Assembly (NCBI GenBank): GCA_023426855.1 | Contig: JAEZBU010000028.1 | Span: 1 to 8,342, forward strand | DNA from: Pseudomonadota bacterium | Lineage (GTDB): Bacteria > Pseudomonadota > Alphaproteobacteria > Rhizobiales > Hyphomicrobiaceae | DNA: 8,342 nt | Reading direction: 5' to 3' | Shown: positions 1 to 6,127 of the stretch, piece after piece | Numbering within the stretch: position 1 is the stretch's first letter | Layout of the letters: each line of letters begins with the position of its first letter | The notes under the pieces: model-generated | What the model was told of the DNA's origin: nothing | The model's input: only the letters and a program-made list of their open reading frames with translations | Databases searched by the model: none | Position numbers and translations under genes: made by a program

Positions 1-68
1 AACGCGTGGCCGTTCTGATCCTCAATAGTTGCGAACTCGTGACGAAACCAGCGATCCGCAGTGGACAT
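1..68 (-). CDS. Possible 5' end of an unidentified minus-strand gene
   Basis: An open frame reads leftwards from an ATG at 68 and leaves the window without a stop. It gives about 22 residues beginning MSTADRWFRHEFATIEDQNG. A G-rich stretch about 9 bases upstream could serve as a weak ribosome binding site. The composition looks protein-like (mixed charged and aromatic residues), but the fragment is too short to assign to a family. It could equally be a chance open frame. Confidence 0.25.
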   Translation of the reverse strand, partial: MSTADRWFRHEFATIEDQNGHA

Positions 69-274
69 CCTATCGCACCCCCTGCGGCAGGACCGCGCGA
101 TTGCGACAAACGTACCCGCGAGAGGCGCCGGCGGGCTCTCGACCTGCCTGTTGCGCGATCGTTTGACCGACATGACCGGAACTTGGGCAGCCCTCGCAGC
201 CTGTCCCTGCCCCGGCCTATGGAGGATCGACGTCACAAACCGTCACATCGCTCAATTTGATCTGCTGCATCACC

Positions 275-303
275 TTGACGGGGCAGCCCTTGTCACGTAA
301 ATG
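275..303 (+). promoter_or_regulatory. Possible promoter for tRNA-Asp
   Basis: A TTGACG -35-like hexamer (275-280) is followed after 17 bases by TAAATG (298-303), which matches only three positions of the TATAAT consensus. Transcription would start near 310, about 38 bases before the tRNA 5' end, leaving a leader that contains the 317-335 hairpin. The -35 is good and the -10 weak, so this is a tentative call based on position and spacing. Confidence 0.35.
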
Positions 304-316
304 ATCGCGCGTGGCA

Positions 317-335
317 GCGAGCCAATCTGGCTCGC
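317..335 (+). repeat. Perfect 8-bp hairpin in the tRNA leader
   Basis: GCGAGCCA (317-324) and TGGCTCGC (328-335) form a perfect 8-bp stem around a 3-base loop, ending 12 bases before the tRNA. No run of T follows (the next bases are AGACGATCTTTA), so it is a poor intrinsic terminator. It may be a leader structure affecting 5' processing of the tRNA, or the weak terminator of an upstream transcript. Confidence 0.5.
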
Positions 336-347
336 AGACGATCTTTA

Positions 348-420
<73 letters not shown>

Positions 421-424
<4 letters not shown>

Positions 425-447
425 TTGTTTTCAATGGCTTAGATTTT
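421..447 (+). terminator. Terminator-like hairpin directly after tRNA-Asp
   Basis: GCCATTG (421-427) and CAATGGC (432-438) make a perfect 7-bp stem with a TTTT loop, followed by TTAGATTTT. Position and T-rich tail suit Rho-independent termination of the tRNA transcript. The left arm includes the tRNA discriminator base and the CCA tail, so the mature 3' end lies inside the terminator stem. Confidence 0.65.
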
Positions 448-869
448 CCCGCTCGATGCGGTGACACTTCCTGATCGGCCCCTGACGCGTTTGTGCGATT
501 TTGCCCTCAGCTTGGCCCGTCCACGCTTCCGAGCATCATCGACGTCACGCACCGAGGCCAGTCAGCATTACTGGCCCGTAGGTCTTGTGCAGCCGGTTGG
601 ATGCCGACAGGCTGTTAGCCATCTTCGAAGACAGCTTCTCCGGCTTCGAGAAGCTTCGGCACAAGTCGCACTTTACAAGCCCTGACTGGCACCGCTTCAC
701 GATTGTCCAATCGGATTCTGTTACGGCTGAAAAGCTGGGAAAATTGCGCTTTATTCGAGGGGCAATAAGAGTTGCCCTGGAATTATGTCGCCGGAACAAT
801 CCCGGCTCTCTCCGACCAGAGACAAACCAGCATTCTCCAATACTTGCGCATTGACACCTGCAGTTCAGA
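439..869. other. 431-bp stretch with no supportable gene
   Basis: Open frames on both strands start at TTG or other weak codons, lack ribosome binding sites and have translations I cannot place in any family. The region contains small inverted repeats: an 8-bp stem at 633-640/648-655 with a 7-base loop, a 6-bp stem at 760-765/772-777, and a 5-bp stem at 790-794/802-806. None has a convincing T-run. No integrase, transposase or copy of the tRNA 3' end was found. It probably holds the 3' untranslated end of the minus-strand operon and may contain decayed sequence. Confidence 0.5.
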
Positions 870-911
870 TCACCTGGGCACTTGAAGTGCGCTGAGACGC
901 TTCAGGTGATC
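868..911. repeat. 9-bp inverted repeat across the reductase stop codon
   Basis: GATCACCTG (868-876) and CAGGTGATC (903-911) are perfect complements flanking 26 bases. Inside is a second small hairpin, GCAC-TTGAA-GTGC (878-890). It spans the 3' end of the FMN reductase gene including its TGA. No T-run follows on the minus strand, so it may be an RNA 3'-end structure or a by-product of coding sequence. Confidence 0.4.
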
Positions 912-1409
912 GGCGACGAATTGACGGGTGGGCTCATGCGTGAGGTTCAGCGCCTCATCAAACTTGGTTTTGGCCTCGCCGATCATCACTTCCGGCCCAT
1001 TGACCATGCGCGCGTCCATATAGACGAAAATCTGGCGCAGATGGTGATTGGCGAACGCGGCCCCAAGTGAACCGTTGCTCACGCCCATGATCGCCAGCGG
1101 CTTACCGGAGAATGGTTGCGCGGGCGGTCGCGACGCCCAATCGATGGCATTCTTCAACATGCCTGGAACCGAGCGATTGTATTCCGGTGATGCAATGAGC
1201 ACGCCGTCGGCGGCCCGGATCGCATCGCGGAATTTAGCGACTTCCGGCGGATATCCGGCGAGACGAACATCATCGTTATATATCGGGATGCGTGAGAGAT
1301 CGAAGATATCGATTTCCATATCCGATGGCGCGAGTTCGCGCGCGGCACGCAGGAGCGCTGAATTATAGGAGCGCTCACGCAGACTTCCGGAGATGCCGAG
1401 GATCTTCAT
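870..1409 (-). CDS. NAD(P)H-dependent FMN reductase (chromate/quinone reductase family)
   Basis: This 179-residue protein is a typical single-domain flavodoxin-fold NADPH-dependent FMN reductase (ChrR/YieF-like), a cytoplasmic enzyme passing electrons from NAD(P)H through FMN to quinones, flavins or metals. The FMN-phosphate loop GISGSLRERSYNSALL is at residues 5-20. The family hallmark SPEYNRSVPGMLKNAIDW is at 74-91, where it contacts the isoalloxazine ring. Length is normal. The ATG at 1409 is preceded by AAGGAG at 8 bases, and this site overlaps the stop codon of the upstream deacetylase-like gene (TAAGGAG), which implies cotranscription and likely translational coupling. In this cluster it could supply reduced flavin to an unseen monooxygenase or remove quinones formed from catechols. 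Those roles are inference; the family call is solid. Confidence 0.9.
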   Translation of the reverse strand: MKILGISGSLRERSYNSALLRAARELAPSDMEIDIFDLSRIPIYNDDVRLAGYPPEVAKFRDAIRAADGVLIASPEYNRSVPGMLKNAIDWASRPPAQPFSGKPLAIMGVSNGSLGAAFANHHLRQIFVYMDARMVNGPEVMIGEAKTKFDEALNLTHEPTRQFVADHLKRLSALQVPR

Positions 1410-1421
1410 GCGCGTTTCTCC

Positions 1422-2075
1422 TTAGCTAAGCCGTGATACCAGGCCGGATAGATCACCGATAATGCGGCCTTCGCGGATCGGAAGGCAGTCATGGGGAAAC
1501 TCTTGCACAATCTCCACCGATTGCGCGACGAGGCGGTCGTGGAAAGCTTCGAGGGACGCCATCATCGGTGCGATGTACTGGTCGTGCAGCACGAGCAGCG
1601 ACCAGTCCTGCGCGGCCAACGTACGTTCGGCACGTGCCGCCCACCCCGCACGCATCTCACCCCAGTCCTGGGGCACGTTATTCCAGGTTACGACGCTGTA
1701 ACGATGGTCAGCCAGATAGTCGACCGCTGCCACGCTCAACACATGAGGCCCAAGCGCGCCGCCACCGTTCGGCCGGAAGAACTTTCGAGGATGCGCGAGC
1801 GCGCCCAGCAGATCCTGCGTTTCGCCGATTTCCCGGCTCATCCGTGCCGATCCGCCGTCGAGCCCCAGCGGATCGCCATGGGTCAGCGTATGGTTTCCAA
1901 TCCAATGCCCCTCGGCATGAGCACGCTCAGCCAAACGCCGCGCCACCGGGTCCTTCAAGCGCTCACCGACGACGAAGAATGTCGCACGAATGCCGCGCAC
2001 AGCCAGAAAGTCGAGCAGTTTATCAGTTGCGCCCGGCCACGGACCATTGTCGAAGGTGTACGTCAGACGCTTCAC
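1422..2075 (-). CDS. NodB-fold polysaccharide deacetylase family protein, altered metal motif
   Basis: This 217-residue protein has the NodB homology motifs in order. Motif 1 is TFDNGP (residues 7-12) and ATFFVVG follows (31-37). Motif 2 is HWIGNHTLTH, with zinc-ligand candidates His62 and His66. Motif 3 is reduced to RPNGGG (101-106). Motif 4 contains DW (137-138) and motif 5 is LVLHD (161-165). The usual TFDDGP is changed so that Asn10 takes the place of the metal-binding second Asp, while Asp9, the usual catalytic base, is kept. There is no signal peptide or membrane segment, so it is probably cytoplasmic, unlike cell-wall deacetylases. The start is GTG at 2075; an in-frame TGA lies two codons upstream, so no longer start exists. 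It sits 55 bases after the MetE-like gene. The superfamily also contains PuuE-type allantoinases and cyclic imidases, so it may hydrolyse an amide or acyl group on a small molecule. Substrate unknown. Confidence 0.85.
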   Translation of the reverse strand: MKRLTYTFDNGPWPGATDKLLDFLAVRGIRATFFVVGERLKDPVARRLAERAHAEGHWIGNHTLTHGDPLGLDGGSARMSREIGETQDLLGALAHPRKFFRPNGGGALGPHVLSVAAVDYLADHRYSVVTWNNVPQDWGEMRAGWAARAERTLAAQDWSLLVLHDQYIAPMMASLEAFHDRLVAQSVEIVQEFPHDCLPIREGRIIGDLSGLVSRLS

Positions 2076-2130
2076 GAAGGCTCACTTCACCGCTGGATCC
2101 GTTCCCCTGCCGCGCGCGTGGTGCGATGCC

Positions 2131-3156
2131 TCAAAGCGCGGCGCGCACAATTGCGGCGCCGTCCGCCATCGCCTTGAGCTTTCCGAAAGCCACATCGCGC
2201 GACATATATTTCATGCCGCAATCCGGCGCCGCGATGAGGCGCTCTGCCGGCAGATACTTCAAACCAATGCGCAGGCGTTCCGCAACTTTCTCCGCGGTCT
2301 CGACCCCAGGATCACCGAGATCGATGACGCCCAGCATGATCGACTTGCCCGCAAGATCCCGTAGCACGCCGAGGTCGACCTTGGGCTGCGCCGCTTCAAT
2401 GGAGATCTGGTCTGCCGTCGTGTCGGCAAGCTCGGCGAGGAAAGCGTAACCGCTCGGCTTGCCCGATACGAGATGCGCGTAACCGAAACACAGATGCACC
2501 GCAGTCGTCGCCGAAAGGCCTTTCAATGCGGCGTTGATCGCCGGTATGGCCACGCGCTTTGCGGCTTCCGGATCCTGCCGTAGCCATGGCTCGTCGAGTT
2601 GGATGATGTCGGCGCCAGCCTTTTCCAGCTCCTTCGCCTCGGCGTTCAGCGCCGCGGCAAAATCCATCACCATCTCATCGGGATCTTTATAATGCTCGTT
2701 GCGGCACTGGCGCGACATGGTGAAAGGACCAGGCATCGTGATCTTGATGGTCCGGTCGGTATTGCGGCGGAGAAACTCGACGTCGCGCACTTCCACGGCA
2801 TGTCTGCGCTGTACCTTCGAGACGACGCGCGGCATTGCACCCTGGCGGCCCGTCGGCATGGTCACAATCGCCGGGTTATGACTGTCGACGCCGTCGAGCT
2901 CAGTAACAAAGCGGTTCGAATAGCTCTCGCGACGGATCTCACCGTCGGTCACGATATCGATACCGGCCCGTTCCATGTCGCGGATGGCAAGCACTGTCGC
3001 GTCATCCTGCGCCGCTTCGAGATGGCTTTCCTCGATCCGCCATAGGTCCGTCATCCGCACGCGCGGCACCGTCTGGGACTTGAGCTTCTCGCGATCGACA
3101 AGCCAATCTGGCTGCGGATAACTGCCGACGACGGTCGTGGGGATCAGTTTCTGCAT
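2131..3156 (-). CDS. Single-domain MetE-like (cobalamin-independent methionine synthase C-terminal fold) protein
   Basis: This 341-residue protein matches only the C-terminal catalytic barrel of MetE (COG0620); full MetE is about 750 residues. It opens with TTVVGSYPQP, the equivalent of the MetE VGSFPQT strand. QLDEPWL (186-192) carries the acidic pair that in MetE contacts the amino-acid substrate. The zinc site looks complete: His221 and Cys223 (HLC), Glu254 (ISIEA) and Cys313 (PDCGMKY). It should therefore activate a thiol or similar nucleophile and accept a methyl or alkyl group. Relatives include archaeal/core methionine synthases and epoxyalkane:coenzyme M transferase, so donor and acceptor are uncertain. 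A ribosome binding site (GGGAG, 8 bases before ATG 3156) is good, and the gap from the GntR gene is 30 bases. Its place in a catabolic operon suggests demethylation or thiol conjugation rather than methionine synthesis; that is inference. Confidence 0.85.
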   Translation of the reverse strand: MQKLIPTTVVGSYPQPDWLVDREKLKSQTVPRVRMTDLWRIEESHLEAAQDDATVLAIRDMERAGIDIVTDGEIRRESYSNRFVTELDGVDSHNPAIVTMPTGRQGAMPRVVSKVQRRHAVEVRDVEFLRRNTDRTIKITMPGPFTMSRQCRNEHYKDPDEMVMDFAAALNAEAKELEKAGADIIQLDEPWLRQDPEAAKRVAIPAINAALKGLSATTAVHLCFGYAHLVSGKPSGYAFLAELADTTADQISIEAAQPKVDLGVLRDLAGKSIMLGVIDLGDPGVETAEKVAERLRIGLKYLPAERLIAAPDCGMKYMSRDVAFGKLKAMADGAAIVRAAL

Positions 3157-3186
3157 CGGGGCTACTCCCTGGATCGTTTTTTAATT

Positions 3187-4002
3187 TTATCGATTGCGGC
3201 GGGTGCGGCGCGGACCCGCCAGTTCCATTTCCGCGTCCGCCACGGGCTTGAGCCGGGATGCAAGCCCAGACTTGCCGACAGACGGCTGTTTGCGCTTCGC
3301 AGCAGAAGCGCCGCCCAGGTTGGCGACGATACTCTGCCGCAGCAGATCGCCGGTCAGCGTGTAGTGGTCGACAATGAGACGGACCGCCAGTTCCGCATCC
3401 TTGCGCAGCACGGCATCGGCGATCGCTTCATGCTCTTTGAGCACATCCGGGCGTTCGCTGTTGCTGAGCCGCGCGATGTAGCGATAGCGATTGTTTTCGT
3501 CATAGAGCTGATTGCACAATCGCAGCAGCGTGGTCGAGCCGCACGCCGACACAAGGCTGACGTGGAAATCCTTGTGCGCGCGTTCCCACTCCGCATTCTG
3601 GGCATGGCCATCGTTCGGCGCCACGCGCGGCGTGCTGGCCAGGCGATAGCGCGCGAGAACGATCCGCTCTTCCCAGTCTCGACCGCCATGGCGCATGGCA
3701 AGCCGCAGCGCGCGCTCCTCGATCCAGCAGCGAATGGCGAGCAGCTCTTCAAACTCGCTCGCACTTGCTTCCGCGACGCGAAAGCCCCGCTGCTCAAAGC
3801 GTTCGACGAGCCCGTCGGCCGTGAGCAGGCTGAGTGCCTCACGCAGGGGCGTCGCGCCGGTCTCGTATCGCGCCTTCAGGTCTTCGATCTTCAGTTTGGA
3901 GCCAGGCGCGAACACGCCCTGGATGATGTCGTCACGAAGACGACCGTAAAGTCGGCCGGTGCGTGACCGGCCGGGCTCCTGACTGAAAGCTTCGCGCGTC
4001 AT
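3187..4002 (-). CDS. GntR-family transcriptional regulator, FadR/FCD subfamily
   Basis: This 271-residue DNA-binding regulator has an N-terminal winged helix-turn-helix at about 17-77 (LYGRLRDDIIQGVFAPG, then TPLREALSLLTADGLVE and the wing RGFRVAE). An all-helical FCD effector domain follows at about 84-223. Likely metal or effector ligands in the FCD domain are His147 (DFH), His191 (KEHEAI) and His213 (VDHYTLT). The position four residues before His147, usually Asp or Asn, is His143. Residues 231-271 form a Lys/Arg-rich tail not typical of the family. The start lies only 8 bases after the stop of the FAH gene, with a poor ribosome binding site, which suggests translational coupling. FCD regulators usually sense organic acids and repress adjacent catabolic genes. 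The twin palindromes at 4950-5004 are the natural candidate operators, in which case it would also control its own operon. Confidence 0.93.
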   Translation of the reverse strand: MTREAFSQEPGRSRTGRLYGRLRDDIIQGVFAPGSKLKIEDLKARYETGATPLREALSLLTADGLVERFEQRGFRVAEASASEFEELLAIRCWIEERALRLAMRHGGRDWEERIVLARYRLASTPRVAPNDGHAQNAEWERAHKDFHVSLVSACGSTTLLRLCNQLYDENNRYRYIARLSNSERPDVLKEHEAIADAVLRKDAELAVRLIVDHYTLTGDLLRQSIVANLGGASAAKRKQPSVGKSGLASRLKPVADAEMELAGPRRTRRNR

Positions 4003-4010
4003 GGGGGCCC

Positions 4011-4889
4011 TTATGCGATGAAGGCCGAGTCTTCCGCTTCGGCGATGATGCGGTTCGTGAGCGTGCCGATGCCATCAACTTCCACGGAAATTTCGTCTCC
4101 CGGGCGCATCCATACCGGTGGTTTGCGCGCATGACCGACACCTTCCGGCGTGCCGGTCGCGATGAGGTCACCCGGCTCCAGCACCATGATCTCCGACAGA
4201 ATGGCAATGGTGCGCGGCACGCTGAACAGCATGTGCTCGGTGTTGGAGCTCTGCATGACGGTGCCGTTCAGACGCGAACGGATGCCAAGCCCGCGCGCGC
4301 CTGGCGGCAGTTCGTCGGCCGTGACGATCCAGGGACCGAGCGGACCGGTGCCGTGGAAGTTCTTGCCGGCAGTCCACTGCGCGGTACGGCGCTGGTAATC
4401 GCGGATGGAACCGTCGTTGAACAGCGTGTAGCCGAAGATGACGTCCAGCGCGTTTTCCTCGCGCACATGGCGGCACCGCTTGCCGACCACGATGACGAGT
4501 TCCGCCTCATAATCGAAACGTTCCGAGGCATGCGGTGCAATCATCGGATCTTCCGGCCCGATCAGCGAGCTGTTGGCGCGCATGAACAGCGACGGATAGT
4601 CGGGAACATTGTGCCCGCCTTCCTTGGCGTGATCCGCGTAATTCAGGCCGAGGCAGAGGAATTTGCCGGCATTCGGTAGCGGGGACAGAAGACGGCATTC
4701 CGCGCGCGGTAAACGCGGCGCGCTGGCGTCGGCCACCAAACCTGCGGCTTTGCTCTGGAGATCTGCGTTTTCAACGATCGCGCGCACCGAGTGCGCCTGA
4801 CCGGCAACTGCGCTGAGATCAACGATGTCGTCACCGACGACAGCGCCCAACCGAGCTTTTCCGCTTTCTTCGAATGCAACGTAGCGCAT
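4011..4889 (-). CDS. Fumarylacetoacetate hydrolase (FAH) family protein
   Basis: This 292-residue protein is a FAH-superfamily enzyme acting on beta-diketo or oxo-diacid intermediates of aromatic breakdown (hydrolysis, decarboxylation or isomerisation). A small N-terminal region (1-70) precedes the catalytic fold. The Mg/Mn ligands are visible as Glu128 and Glu130 (DYEAELVIVVGK) and Asp159 (FNDGSIRDYQ). Lys176 (AGKNFHGTGPLGPW) and TGTPEGVG (246-253) are also conserved, and the lid sequence NYADHAKE (83-90) carries the His/Glu pair of the hydrolytic type. I chose ATG 4889 because GAGG lies five bases upstream. A TTG at 4937 would lengthen the protein by 16 residues but would almost coincide with the predicted transcription start. 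It is the first gene of the minus operon. With the extradiol dioxygenase across the divergent promoter it resembles an HpaG-like or acylpyruvase step, but family members are too promiscuous for a firm substrate. Confidence 0.92.
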   Translation of the reverse strand: MRYVAFEESGKARLGAVVGDDIVDLSAVAGQAHSVRAIVENADLQSKAAGLVADASAPRLPRAECRLLSPLPNAGKFLCLGLNYADHAKEGGHNVPDYPSLFMRANSSLIGPEDPMIAPHASERFDYEAELVIVVGKRCRHVREENALDVIFGYTLFNDGSIRDYQRRTAQWTAGKNFHGTGPLGPWIVTADELPPGARGLGIRSRLNGTVMQSSNTEHMLFSVPRTIAILSEIMVLEPGDLIATGTPEGVGHARKPPVWMRPGDEISVEVDGIGTLTNRIIAEAEDSAFIA

Positions 4890-4949
4890 GTCTTCCTCGA
4901 TATCGGCGCCTTTTGAATGCGCCCTCACCTTGCACAAACATCAACGCGA

Positions 4950-4965
4950 GAAATATCGATATTTC
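4950..4965. promoter_or_regulatory. Operator-like palindrome 1
   Basis: GAAATATCGATATTTC is a perfect 16-bp palindrome. It shares 14 bases (AATATCGATATTTC) with a second copy at 4991-5004, centred 39 bp away. Two long palindromes of matching sequence between divergent genes are typical binding sites for a dimeric regulator, and a GntR gene is in the adjacent operon. It covers the predicted minus-strand -10. Confidence 0.7.
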
Positions 4966-4978
4966 GACTACTGGTCAA
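4950..4978 (-). promoter_or_regulatory. Predicted promoter of the FAH-GntR-MetE-like operon
   Basis: On the minus strand, TTGACC (4978 down to 4973) is followed after 17 bases by TATTTC (4955 down to 4950). The -35 is strong and the -10 weak (three of six). Transcription would start near 4943, giving a leader of about 54 bases before the ATG at 4889. The -10 and part of the spacer lie within palindrome 1, so a protein bound there would block RNA polymerase. Confidence 0.5.
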
Positions 4979-5011
4979 CAAATCTGATTTAATATCGATA
5001 TTTCTTGACCA
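4972..5011. repeat. TGGTCAA/TTGACCA inverted repeat enclosing palindrome 2
   Basis: TGGTCAA (4972-4978) and TTGACCA (5005-5011) are perfect 7-bp inverted arms 26 bases apart. Each contains an outward-facing TTGACC -35-like element, so the symmetry may simply reflect two back-to-back promoters. Alternatively, the arms form a second protein-binding element. Confidence 0.55.
4991..5004. promoter_or_regulatory. Operator-like palindrome 2
   Basis: AATATCGATATTTC repeats palindrome 1; its core AATATCGATATT (4991-5002) is a perfect 12-bp palindrome. It directly abuts the predicted plus-strand -35 at 5005, so a bound regulator could touch RNA polymerase or hinder its binding. Confidence 0.7.
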
Positions 5012-5033
5012 TCTTTCGGCGCGGACCTATCGT
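5005..5033 (+). promoter_or_regulatory. Predicted promoter of the ABC transporter-dioxygenase operon
   Basis: TTGACC (5005-5010) is followed after 17 bases by TATCGT (5028-5033), which matches four of six -10 positions. Transcription would begin near 5040, giving a leader of about 60 bases before the ATG at 5101. The strong ribosome binding site GGGAGG (5088-5093) lies 7 bases before that ATG. Confidence 0.55.
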
Positions 5034-5100
5034 TCCGTTACGGAGCAAATGCGACCTGGCGCAAAGCTGGGCGGAAAACAAAACTCCGGGAGGAAACATC

Positions 5101-6093
5101 ATGTCGGGTTTTGCGAAGCTTTTGTTCGCATTGGGCACGCTGGTGGCTCTGCCATCCGCCGCGATGGCCCAAGGCAAGATCACCGTTGGCATGGCGAGCG
5201 GTGTCAATCAGGTCCCATCTCTCGTCGCCGCGCAGGAGGGCTTCTTCAAGGAGGAAGGCCTCGACGTTGAGCTCAAGCCTGTCGTTCGCGGCAACTTGGC
5301 GGTCGAAGCCATCGTTGCGGGCTCCATGCAGTTTGCGGAAGTTTCGGACGTCGTGCTGTTCACGGCCGTCGACAAGGGCATCCAGCTGATCGCGATCGGT
5401 GCAGGCTCGCGCGGCTTCACCGGCAAGATGGTCGGCTCGAACGAACTCGGCGAGATCAAATCGCTTGCCGATCTGAAAGGCAAACGCATCGGCATCCAGG
5501 TCGGCACCGGTGTACATGGCGTGTTCCTGAACCTGGCGAAAAAGGAAGGCCTGAAGGAAAGCGACTTCCAGATCGCGAACGTTCGCGTCACCGACATGCC
5601 GACGGCCATGGCCTCAAAAGGTACGTTCGACGCTGTGCTTGGATGGGATCCGATGATGCAGCGGATCGTCCAGGGCGGCCACGGCAAGGAAATCATCAGC
5701 GCCCGGCAGTTCCAGGAGCGGGCGGAAATCACCTACCCGTTGGTTCTGGTTGCCGACAAAAACTACATCGAGAAAAACCGCGATACCGTCCAGCGCTTCG
5801 TCAATGCTTATGCGAAGGCCCACAAGTGGATTCGCGCAAATCCGGATGGCGCGCTGAAGATCTTCTCCAAGACAGTTCGCGATGCGGGTTCGCCGCTCGA
5901 TGACGAAACCATCAAGACGATGATGTTCGAGGTCGACAAATTCACCGGCGTCAACTTCATCGCCACCGATGCGAAAGAACTCGGTGGAACGCGCGACGCA
6001 CTTGCCGAGGCGGGAACCATCAAATCCAAGCTGGATTTGGATGCCATCCTGGATCGCAGCTTCGGCGACAAGGCTGAAGCAGCAATCAAGTAA
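5101..6093 (+). CDS. ABC transporter periplasmic substrate-binding protein (SsuA/TauA/NMT1-like)
   Basis: This 330-residue protein captures the solute in the periplasm for the following permease and ATPase. A signal peptide is clear: Lys6, hydrophobic core 7-17, and a likely cut after AMA (residue 23, before QGK). The mature part begins KITVGMASGVNQVPSLVAAQEGFF, the hallmark of the nitrate/sulfonate/taurine and NMT1/THI5-like binding proteins. DLKGKRIGIQVGTG (about residues 124-137) marks the second lobe and the ligand-cleft loop. The open frame extends upstream to 5005, but ATG 5101 is chosen because GGGAGG lies 7 bases before it and it yields a proper signal peptide. It is the first gene of the plus operon. 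Family members bind small anions from sulfonates to phthalate-like aromatic acids. With a ring-cleavage gene in the operon, an aromatic acid or related anion is the best guess. Confidence 0.93.
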   Translation: MSGFAKLLFALGTLVALPSAAMAQGKITVGMASGVNQVPSLVAAQEGFFKEEGLDVELKPVVRGNLAVEAIVAGSMQFAEVSDVVLFTAVDKGIQLIAIGAGSRGFTGKMVGSNELGEIKSLADLKGKRIGIQVGTGVHGVFLNLAKKEGLKESDFQIANVRVTDMPTAMASKGTFDAVLGWDPMMQRIVQGGHGKEIISARQFQERAEITYPLVLVADKNYIEKNRDTVQRFVNAYAKAHKWIRANPDGALKIFSKTVRDAGSPLDDETIKTMMFEVDKFTGVNFIATDAKELGGTRDALAEAGTIKSKLDLDAILDRSFGDKAEAAIK

Positions 6094-6127
6094 CAAACGT
6101 CAGAACGCAACAGGACGAAACCCGTCG

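Larger units (their letters stand above)
69..347. other. Intergenic region upstream of tRNA-Asp
   Basis: No convincing gene is seen here. The short open frames on the plus strand (starting GTG at 6 and GTG at 61) give Arg/Pro-rich or low-information translations, have no good ribosome binding site and match no family I recognise. The right end holds a possible promoter and a hairpin, listed separately. Confidence 0.5.

Noticed and set aside
6..300. Two overlapping plus-strand open frames upstream of tRNA-Asp (84 and 79 codons).
   Set aside because: They use GTG starts without ribosome binding sites, their composition is Arg/Pro-rich or random-looking, and they overlap each other in different frames.
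461..854. Open frames on both strands in the gap after the tRNA (74-89 codons).
   Set aside because: Weak starts, no ribosome binding site and no recognisable motif. A decayed gene fragment cannot be excluded but is not supportable.
1300..1320. Further ATATCGAT-like words inside coding sequence (near 1304-1313 and 2950-2962).
   Set aside because: They match only the 8-base core and lack the full AATATCGATATTTC palindrome, so they are likely chance codon content.
1491..2449. Long plus-strand open frames opposite the deacetylase-like and MetE-like genes (up to 293 codons).
   Set aside because: They are antisense shadows of two genes with clear family motifs; their translations are Arg/Ser/Pro-rich and low in information.
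4890..4937. Upstream TTG start extending the FAH protein by 16 residues.
   Set aside because: The ATG at 4889 has a good ribosome binding site and matches the usual N-terminus (MRYVAFEE). The TTG lies nearly at the predicted transcription start.
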